From assembly GCA_002382645.1 (NCBI GenBank), contig DFYP01000063.1, forward strand, positions 11,622 through 35,204: a DNA stretch of 23,583 nt, given 5' to 3'. This DNA comes from Desulfovibrio sp. UBA4079. Its GTDB lineage: Bacteria; Desulfobacterota; Desulfovibrionia; Desulfovibrionales; Desulfovibrionaceae. Positions 15,746-21,974 of this stretch are shown here, one piece after another; the stretch's first letter is position 1; every line of letters starts with the position of its first letter. The notes under the pieces were generated by a model. That model searched no databases, was not told the DNA's origin, and was given only the letters and a program-made list of their open reading frames with translations. A program made the translations under genes and the position numbers.

Positions 15746-16470
15746 CGTTTTTCCCCTGGGGCTGCGGGAGCCTGGTTCAGCCGCTGCCTGAAGGCGCTCA
15801 GCACACTCTGCGTATCTCCCAGGGCCACGGGGCGGCCCCGGTCGATCCAGAGCACGCGGTCGCAGAGCTCCTCAATCAGGTCGATGGCGTGGGAGACGAT
15901 GACCACGGTGCGGTCCGAGCGGATGCGCTCCTTCATGGCCTCGGTGGACTGCCGCTTGAATTCGGCGTCGCCCACCCCGAGCACCTCGTCGATGAGCAGG
16001 ATCGGCGGATCGGCCTGGAAGGCCACGGCGAATCCCAGCCGGGCCTGCATTCCGGAAGAGTAGTTGCCCGCGGGCTCGTCGATGAAGTCCCCGATGCCGG
16101 AGTAGGCGATGATGGACTCGAGCTTGGCCTTGGCCTCGCGGCGGCGCATGCCCAGGAGCATGGCGCTGAGCATGGCGTTTTCGCGGCCGGTGAGGTGGGG
16201 CACGAAACCCACCTGCAGGGAAAAGAGCGAGGCCTGGCCCGCCAGGTTCACCACGTCCCCCTCGTCCGGGGCGATGATCCCGGCCATGACCCGCAGGAGC
16301 GTGCTCTTGCCCACGCCGTTGCGGCCGATGACGCCCAGGGTCTCGCCGTGCAGGAGGTCGAGGGAGATGTTGCGCAGGGCCCAGAAGGCCCCGCCGGAAG
16401 TTTTTTTCCTCCGGCGGTAGCAGACCCCCACGTCGCGCAGGCTCAAGGCCACCCGGCTTGTTTCGCTCAT
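15742..16470 (-). CDS. wzt: ABC transporter ATP-binding protein for polysaccharide export, Wzt/KpsT-like (242 aa)
   Basis: This is the nucleotide-binding subunit of an ABC-2 polysaccharide exporter. Walker A is GRNGVGKST (49-57), the signature YSSGMQARLGF (137-147), Walker B PILLIDEVLGVGD (156-168), and the switch His is His194 in VSHA. The DEVLGVGDAEF wording is specific to the Wzt/TagH/KpsT export group. The protein ends about 25 residues after the ATPase fold, so it lacks the C-terminal carbohydrate-binding domain by which some Wzt proteins recognise a chain cap. The start is ATG 16470, with ATGA overlap of the permease stop and AAGGTG 8 bases upstream; longer readings of this frame are shadow of the permease gene. 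It energises export with the adjacent permease. Confidence 0.94.
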   Translation of the reverse strand: MSETSRVALSLRDVGVCYRRRKKTSGGAFWALRNISLDLLHGETLGVIGRNGVGKSTLLRVMAGIIAPDEGDVVNLAGQASLFSLQVGFVPHLTGRENAMLSAMLLGMRRREAKAKLESIIAYSGIGDFIDEPAGNYSSGMQARLGFAVAFQADPPILLIDEVLGVGDAEFKRQSTEAMKERIRSDRTVVIVSHAIDLIEELCDRVLWIDRGRPVALGDTQSVLSAFRQRLNQAPAAPGEKR

Positions 16471-17225
16471 CGCACCAGCACCTTGGGGTAGATCCGGTCG
16501 AAACGGCGCATGAGCGCGCAGGCCGAGGCCCAGAGCACGCAGGACAGGGCGAGGGTCGCCGCCAGGCCGGCCCAGCCGGGCATCTGGCCGTCGATGAGCA
16601 CGGCGCGGTAGTCGGCGATGAGCACGGCCAGGGGGTTGAGATAGAGGAATGGCCGGAACGGTTCGGGGATCCGGTTGATGTCGAAGATGACACCCGAGAG
16701 GAAGAACAGCGGCATGAGCATGTTGGTGATGATCTGGTTCAGGTCGGGAACAAAGGGAACCACCGCGGCCAGCAGCCCGGCAACTCCCAGCATGAAGAAG
16801 AACTGCGCCGCCACCAGGAGGGGGAGGGTCGCCCACGCGGCGGTGGGCTCCACTCCGGAGAGGAGCAGAAAGCCCAGCAGCAGTGTGAATACAATGAGGA
16901 ATTTGAAAAAGTTGGTGAGCGCAGCCGCCCAGGGGAAGACATACTTGGGCAGATAGACCTGGCGCATCAGGTTGACCCCGCCCTCGATGGACTTGGCGCA
17001 GGCGGGCAGGGTGCTGGCGAACCATTTCCAGACCACCAGCCCCACCAGGAGGAAGGCCACGATCCTGCCGCCGGCCTGCTGCCGGATGTACACGAAGAAG
17101 AAGGAGAACATGCCCAGGTAGAGCAGGGGCTCGATGATCCACCAGAGCATGCCGAGATACCCGCGCGCGGCCTCGGCCTTGAGGTCGGCGTAGGTTCGGT
17201 AGAGGATCAGTTCGACATATTTCAC
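16467..17225 (-). CDS. wzm: ABC-2 type polysaccharide export permease, Wzm-like (252 aa)
   Basis: This is an inner membrane protein with about six transmembrane helices. The N-terminal amphipathic interface segment contains ARGYLGMLWWIIEPLLYLG, the hallmark of the Wzm/KpsM/TagG family (ABC2_membrane). MRQVYLPKYVFP lies between helices, and NPLAVLIADYRAVLIDG near the C-terminus is also family-typical. With the ATPase encoded next it would carry an undecaprenyl-linked glycan across the inner membrane. The start codon is GTG at 17225, with AAGGA 7 bases upstream. This gene follows a 108-base spacer, so it may begin a separately regulated segment, although no promoter is obvious. Confidence 0.93.
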   Translation of the reverse strand: MKYVELILYRTYADLKAEAARGYLGMLWWIIEPLLYLGMFSFFFVYIRQQAGGRIVAFLLVGLVVWKWFASTLPACAKSIEGGVNLMRQVYLPKYVFPWAAALTNFFKFLIVFTLLLGFLLLSGVEPTAAWATLPLLVAAQFFFMLGVAGLLAAVVPFVPDLNQIITNMLMPLFFLSGVIFDINRIPEPFRPFLYLNPLAVLIADYRAVLIDGQMPGWAGLAATLALSCVLWASACALMRRFDRIYPKVLVR

Positions 17226-17333
17226 GCCGTCTTCCTTCTCGTTCTTCCCGTGCTCCCTGCGTGGACCGGCTGCGCGCAGGCCGTTCGCCGGAGCGTCCCG
17301 GACATGGCCTCCGCGCCGTTCCCCGGCGTCCTC
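17226..17333 (-). other. 108-base spacer between the GT-C-like gene and wzm
   Basis: This is one of only two gaps above 25 bases in the window. Just after the GT-C stop a small GC hairpin can form (arms 17328-17324 and 17318-17314), but no U-tract follows, so it is not called a terminator. A 27-codon reading frame from ATG 17305 ends in a GTGA overlap with the wzm start; it is Arg/Thr-rich with a cramped ribosome site and is not called a gene. No -10/-35 pair stands out. Confidence 0.5.
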
Positions 17334-18896
17334 TTATGGCACGACGAACACACGATAAGAGGAGGGCAGGTCCGGAGTTTCAACCGGGATGAAATTGTCA
17401 TGGATGTACTGCTGAATCAAGGGGTGGGTATTGCGGAAGCGGAGTTCGTCGCGTCCTGCCAGGGGAAAGTCGATGAGCAGGGCGAAGCCGGGCGCGGCGG
17501 CCTTGATGCGGGCGAGTTCCTGGCGTTCGAATTGTTCTCCCCGGGGCAGGAGGGGGTAGCTGTCCCACATGGGGGACTGGCGCCGGAACACAGCGTAGGC
17601 CCCGGGCCAGGAAGGCGCCACCAGGAAGTTGCGGCCGCCGGGAGCGTATTGTTCCACCAGGGCTTCGAAGGCCTTCAGCTCGGAAGCGAGGCGGGGCTGG
17701 ACCTTGAGCATCTCGCCTCCCACCATGGTTTCGGTCCAGGGGCCCCCGGTCTTATCCCGCCAGAACGGCTGCATGGGGCCCATGACCAGCAGGCTCGCGG
17801 CGCAGAGCAGCGCGACGAGCAGTTGGCGGAGCCTGCCGGGCCGGGACGTCAGCAGGACGAAGGCGCAGGTCAGGAAGGGGAAGACGCTCTGGGCCAGGTG
17901 GCTGGAGTCAGGCCAGAAATAGGCGTGGTGCGCGTAGGGCAGGGCCGTGAACGAGGCCGCGGCCAGGACGGGTGGCGTCGGCAGGCGTCGGAGCCGCCGC
18001 CAGAAGACCAGGCCGCAGCCCAGGAAACCGGCGGCAAAAACGGCGAGGAAAAACAGTCCCCGGGTGAGGTCCTGGAGCATGGCCAGAGGGGCGCGCGTGG
18101 CGGACACGGCCAGCCAGGGCCAGGGCGCAGGAAGTTTGGACAAGTCTCCTTCGGCGAACTGGGCCGTTTGCGCGAGCGTGTCCAGGAAGGCCCTCGTGAA
18201 CCCGGGGGCCGTGGCCAGCAGGGGGAGAAACGGGAGCAGTCCCACCGCGATTCCGGTCAGCCAGCAGCCCAGGGCCCTGGACAGCCGGGGGCCCGGTTCG
18301 CCGCGGACCCTCAGGAAGAGCAGGGCCAGGAGGTTGGCCGCTAGGCCGTAGGCCGCGTGGTTCCGGCCGAAGAAGGCGACGATGCCGAGCACGAGGCCCG
18401 ACAGGAAGTAGCGGCCGGAGGAGGGGCGCTGGAGGAGGAAGGCGAGAACGCCCATGAACGCGATGGAGATCGTGATGTCGAAGAGCTTGTGCCTGGGGAA
18501 CATCCAGACGGCCAAGGTGAGCGTGGCCGCGCACCACAGGAGCAGGGAGCGCTGCCGGCAGCCCTGCCGGAGCAGGAGGAACCAGAGGAACACGCCGATG
18601 CACTGGAAGACCGCCACCGCGGCCCGGAGGCCGAGGACCCCGTCGCTGCCCCACAGCCTCATGAGGAACGCGGACCAGTAATAGCGCCCCGGCTCGTAGG
18701 AGGAGAAGTCGCGGAGCGGGATTTCCCCCAGCAGCGTGCGCTGGGTCCCGTACCATAAAAAGCCTTCGTCCCAGAGGTTCAACCCCAGGCGGTACTGGAC
18801 GAGAAAGAGGACCGCCGTCGTGCCCAGGGCCAGGGCGGCTGGAAAAAGCGGCGAGGAGGCCGCTGGACGGCCGGGGGAGGGAACGCCGGCGGTCAT
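17334..18896 (-). CDS. Polytopic membrane protein, GT-C/PMT-like candidate glycosyltransferase (520 aa)
   Basis: After a short N-terminal tail comes a first helix (about 17-36), then a loop NLWDEGFLWYGTQRTLLGEI, with acidic Asp43-Glu44 placed like the catalytic acidic residues in the first periplasmic loop of GT-C enzymes (PMT/ArnT/GT39). Roughly ten hydrophobic helices follow to about residue 385, with a soluble C-terminal domain of about 130 residues. Such enzymes take a sugar from undecaprenyl phosphate and transfer it in the periplasm, which fits the GtrB-like and SMR-like genes later in the cluster. It is coupled to the upstream fusion gene by ATGA at 18893-18896. The GT-C call rests on topology and the DE loop, so it could also be a non-catalytic membrane protein. 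Confidence 0.78.
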   Translation of the reverse strand: MTAGVPSPGRPAASSPLFPAALALGTTAVLFLVQYRLGLNLWDEGFLWYGTQRTLLGEIPLRDFSSYEPGRYYWSAFLMRLWGSDGVLGLRAAVAVFQCIGVFLWFLLLRQGCRQRSLLLWCAATLTLAVWMFPRHKLFDITISIAFMGVLAFLLQRPSSGRYFLSGLVLGIVAFFGRNHAAYGLAANLLALLFLRVRGEPGPRLSRALGCWLTGIAVGLLPFLPLLATAPGFTRAFLDTLAQTAQFAEGDLSKLPAPWPWLAVSATRAPLAMLQDLTRGLFFLAVFAAGFLGCGLVFWRRLRRLPTPPVLAAASFTALPYAHHAYFWPDSSHLAQSVFPFLTCAFVLLTSRPGRLRQLLVALLCAASLLVMGPMQPFWRDKTGGPWTETMVGGEMLKVQPRLASELKAFEALVEQYAPGGRNFLVAPSWPGAYAVFRRQSPMWDSYPLLPRGEQFERQELARIKAAAPGFALLIDFPLAGRDELRFRNTHPLIQQYIHDNFIPVETPDLPSSYRVFVVP

Positions 18897-21043
18897 GGCC
18901 GGGGGGGCCTCTGGACCCCGGGCCCGTCTGCCGGTTTGCGGCGGAGGAGCGCACGGGCCCTGGAGAGCAGCCGGAACAAGGGGCCTCCGCCCAAGGCCTT
19001 TGGGTCCGCGCGGGGCAGGACGAACTTTTTGCCGGTCACGGAATGGGCGACAACATGGCTGATGAGGACCGAGAGTCGTCTGCCGTCGCGGGAGAGGTTC
19101 AATTCCGCGGGTACGAAGCTCGACTGGGAGGACAGGCGCGCCAGCACCCGGTCGCCGTCCGGCCGCACCTTCAGGCGGAGGTGTTTGCGTTCCCCGCCGG
19201 CCGAGAACCGGATGTGTCGTTCGCCCGCATGCGTCCGGATGGTGACGCTGAAGGGGAACGGGGTGTAGCAGGCGGCGTCGCCGCAGGCCAGCTGGAATTC
19301 CAGAAGACGGATGTCCTCGCCGCCGGCGCGCTGGACGATGGCCCCCTGCTCGGACATCCAGCGCCGATCTTTCTCTTGTGCGTGGAAGCCCAGCCAGAGG
19401 AGACGGCCCCTGGATTCGTCGAGCATCCGCAAGTGTTTCGCCTCCAGGAACCGGGCCGAACGCAGGATATCCGCCTCGGCCTCCGCGGGCAGTTCGCCCA
19501 GGAAGACCGGAGGGACGTCCGGCACGGTGTAGGGCTTGCCGCGAATGGCCTGGTACTGGCGTTCATATTCCTTCCAGGGATCGCTTCCGGCCGCGGCGGC
19601 GCCGGTGGAGGCGGAGCCGTGCACCTGGTGGAAGGTGGCCTCCCCCAGCAGGACCACCGGCCTGATGGCGGGAAGCTCCAGGGCCCGGGCGAGCAGGTCG
19701 TGGTTGGCCAATCCTCCGCCGGGGAGGTCGAAGGCCGTGTCGAATCCCCCGAGGGCGGCGAATGTCGCGGTGTGCATGAACAGGCAGTTGCTCTCGGGAA
19801 TGGGCGCGAACAGGCCGTCCCGCGCGGATTGGGCCGGGACGGAGTGCCGGAAGAGCCGATAGCCGTCGTATTCCCAGCCGCTTTCGGCGAGCAGCCGGTC
19901 CTCGGCCTCGGCGTCGTAGCCCTGGGCGCGGGACTCCTGCTGCGGGGCCGGGCCGCAATGGCGGCCGAGCGTGAGCACCAGCGCGTTCCTGGAGTAGGCG
20001 GCAAAGGCGTCCAGCGCCTTGCGCAGGATGCCCGGGGAAAGGATGCGGGCTCCGTCGATGTGCAGGCCGAGGATTTCACCCCGGGCGTTGGCTGCGGCGA
20101 AATTCAGGGCCGCGCATGGCGATGGCCGCGGTTTCGGGCAGGGAACGGAGTGGAAGTTCGGTCCAAAGGCGGCCACCGCCTCCGGCGGCAGGGGCGAACT
20201 GGAGCCGTTGTCCGCCACGAGGACCTCGTATTCGTCGCCGGTCACCCCGCGCTGGTGGAAGGGCGTCAGGGACTCCAGGGTCCTGGGGAGTTCCCGGGCC
20301 ATGTTGTGGGCCGCCACGATGATGCTGATCCGCGGCGCATTCCCCGATGGGGAGGACAGTCCGGCGGCCCGGAGCAGGAGTTCGTACAGGGCCAGGGATT
20401 CGGCATCGAGCTCGGCGCCGCCCCCGCCGCCGTGGTGCCGGAGCGCGTCGCTGAAGAAGTCGTCCGCGGGCAGAACCGGCGGCATGCCGATGGCCGCCAT
20501 GGCCGCTTGCACGCTGGCCAGATAATCCGTCGCGGGCTGATCGAAACAGAGCAGGGGAAAGCGCCATTTGCGCCATAGGCTCAGGAGGCGGCGGTTGTAG
20601 CGTTTCCATATCCCGAGGCCGCGGCGGAGGGGGAATCCGTTGCGGGTCTGGAGGGAGGCGGCCACGGCGGCAGGATGGCGGAAGGTTCCGATGATCCGGA
20701 CCGGAGGCAGGGCCGCGAGCCATCCCTCGAGCGTGAAAAGGGTGCGGGGATCCTTGAAGCCCCAGGAGGAATTCGTCTCCAGCTGCGCGAGGATCTCCGC
20801 GCGCTGCCGGAGCAGTATCTCCGGCCAGCGGACGAGTTCGGGCGGATCGTCCCAGGAGCCGCCGTTGTATTCCAGCAGCGAATCGTTCAGGCCGGTGACG
20901 GCGAGGTTCTCGATGTTGCCTTTGGCGTTGTAGGGATTGCTGGTCTGGACGTTGCGGAAGTCCACTCCGGCGCTCCGCAGTATGCCCGCCAGGCAACTGG
21001 TCCCGCTGCGGTGCATTCCCAGGATGATGATTGGAGTGGACAT
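18893..21043 (-). CDS. Fusion: sulfotransferase-like domain + GT2 glycosyltransferase + C-terminal beta-rich domain (716 aa)
   Basis: Residues 1-205 are sulfotransferase-like: IIILGMHRSGTS (P-loop 9-16), GFKDPR (95-100) and Arg122-x7-Ser130 in FRHPAAVAASL. After a Gly-rich hinge (205-209), residues 237-500 are a family 2 GT-A domain with ISIIVAAHN (239-247), VADNGSS (276-282) and LHIDGAR (327-333) in the DXD position; NHDLLARAL (447-455) is the later acidic region. Residues about 570-675 form an unrecognised, strand-rich domain (FSVTIRTHAGERHIRFSAG), and a basic tail ends the protein. The N-terminal half resembles that of the 1086-residue fusion, so the two are probably related. The ATG lies 7 bases after the adaptor stop; the end overlaps the GT-C gene by ATGA. 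Confidence 0.88.
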   Translation of the reverse strand: MSTPIIILGMHRSGTSCLAGILRSAGVDFRNVQTSNPYNAKGNIENLAVTGLNDSLLEYNGGSWDDPPELVRWPEILLRQRAEILAQLETNSSWGFKDPRTLFTLEGWLAALPPVRIIGTFRHPAAVAASLQTRNGFPLRRGLGIWKRYNRRLLSLWRKWRFPLLCFDQPATDYLASVQAAMAAIGMPPVLPADDFFSDALRHHGGGGGAELDAESLALYELLLRAAGLSSPSGNAPRISIIVAAHNMARELPRTLESLTPFHQRGVTGDEYEVLVADNGSSSPLPPEAVAAFGPNFHSVPCPKPRPSPCAALNFAAANARGEILGLHIDGARILSPGILRKALDAFAAYSRNALVLTLGRHCGPAPQQESRAQGYDAEAEDRLLAESGWEYDGYRLFRHSVPAQSARDGLFAPIPESNCLFMHTATFAALGGFDTAFDLPGGGLANHDLLARALELPAIRPVVLLGEATFHQVHGSASTGAAAAGSDPWKEYERQYQAIRGKPYTVPDVPPVFLGELPAEAEADILRSARFLEAKHLRMLDESRGRLLWLGFHAQEKDRRWMSEQGAIVQRAGGEDIRLLEFQLACGDAACYTPFPFSVTIRTHAGERHIRFSAGGERKHLRLKVRPDGDRVLARLSSQSSFVPAELNLSRDGRRLSVLISHVVAHSVTGKKFVLPRADPKALGGGPLFRLLSRARALLRRKPADGPGVQRPPRP

Positions 21044-21050
21044 GTTCCCG

Positions 21051-21974
21051 CTACCTGAAGGTGATGCGCACCTTGTAGCCTTCGCGCAACGAGTTGTCGC
21101 TGTTGTCCACGCTGAACTCCAGGAGATAGTAGGAGGGCGCCTCGAACTGCGCGCTGGTGGGCGTCAGGGAGATGCTGTCCAGCCGGGCCGTCAGCCGCCG
21201 GTCGCCCAGGGATTCCACCGTGACCTCGGCCTCCTCTCCGACCTTGAGCCGGGCCACGTCGCTTTCGAAGGCCTGGGCCCGGATGAGCATGGGGTTCATG
21301 CTGCCCACGGTGAACAGCTCGCCCGGCGGCACGTAGAGGCCTTCCTCGGCGTTGGGGGAGACCTTGAGCACCGTGCCCGCCACGGGCGCATGCACGAGGA
21401 TCGTCGGCGGCACGTTGGGCGGATGGATGGGCTGGCCGAACTGTTCGCGCAGCATCTTGACCTGCTCGGCCTGGTCCGCGCGAACCTGGGCCAGGGAGTT
21501 TCTGGCCGCGTCCAGGGACTTCTCCGCGATCACGATTTGGTCCGTGGTCATCTGGAGGTCCCGCTCCGCGGCCATGCCGTCGCGCACGAGGCGCTCCAGG
21601 GTGTCGCGCCGGAGCGTGAGGTCCTTGAGGTCCAGCTGGATCTTGGCGATCTCCAGTTCGCTCTTGCGCACCGCGGCGTTGATGTTCAGGCGCCGCTTGA
21701 GGTCCAGGACCAGCTGGGCGTCCAGCTTGATCTCGAGGAGCGGGGCGTCCTTGTCCACCACGTCGCCCACGTCGTGGAAGCGCTTGACCACGATCCCCGG
21801 GTAGGGGGCGATTACGGGCATGGGCGCGGCGTTGTAGATCTTGCCCGAGAGCACAAGCTGCCGTTTGGGGGATACGGGCTGGACCACGCCGGAACCCGCC
21901 GTGCTCTGGGCCGCGGCGGGACAGGCGCAGGCCAGGGCCAGGGCGCAGGCCAAGGCGGCGGCGAGCCTATTCAT
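21051..21974 (-). CDS. HlyD/RND-type periplasmic adaptor (membrane fusion protein), 307 aa
   Basis: A Sec signal peptide (basic MNR, an Ala/Leu/Cys core, probable cleavage after PAAAQ near residue 23) leads the protein to the periplasm. The Cys residues do not form a good lipobox. The first biotinyl/lipoyl half is at about 52-86 (APYPGIVVKRFHDVGDVVDK), a coiled-coil hairpin at about 90-180, the second lipoyl half at 192-205 (ILVHAPVAGTVLKV), and a beta-barrel follows to the end. This is the standard adaptor linking an inner membrane transporter to a TolC-like channel. There is no membrane anchor beyond the signal. It overlaps the TolC gene by 8 bases. The ATG has GAGG 8 bases upstream. Its inner membrane partner is not in the window, unless it is Wzm/Wzt. 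Confidence 0.88.
   Translation of the reverse strand: MNRLAAALACALALACACPAAAQSTAGSGVVQPVSPKRQLVLSGKIYNAAPMPVIAPYPGIVVKRFHDVGDVVDKDAPLLEIKLDAQLVLDLKRRLNINAAVRKSELEIAKIQLDLKDLTLRRDTLERLVRDGMAAERDLQMTTDQIVIAEKSLDAARNSLAQVRADQAEQVKMLREQFGQPIHPPNVPPTILVHAPVAGTVLKVSPNAEEGLYVPPGELFTVGSMNPMLIRAQAFESDVARLKVGEEAEVTVESLGDRRLTARLDSISLTPTSAQFEAPSYYLLEFSVDNSDNSLREGYKVRITFR

Noticed and set aside
15742..17142. A 466-codon form of the Wzt-like protein
   Set aside because: The extra N-terminal 224 codons are an out-of-frame reading of the wzm gene; ATG 16470 with the ATGA junction gives a normal ATPase.
17222..17305. A 27-residue leader peptide ending in a GTGA overlap with the wzm start
   Set aside because: Any open frame there must end at that GTGA, 84 bases without a stop is ordinary at this GC, the ribosome site is only 2 bases from the ATG, and the product is Arg/Thr-rich.
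17314..17328. Small GC hairpin just after the GT-C gene, as a terminator
   Set aside because: Five-base arms with no U-tract following; too weak for an intrinsic terminator.
21051..21974. Lipoprotein signal on the adaptor
   Set aside because: The signal region has several Cys, but none is preceded by a Leu-x-(Ala/Gly) lipobox in the right register; cleavage near PAAAQ by signal peptidase I fits better.
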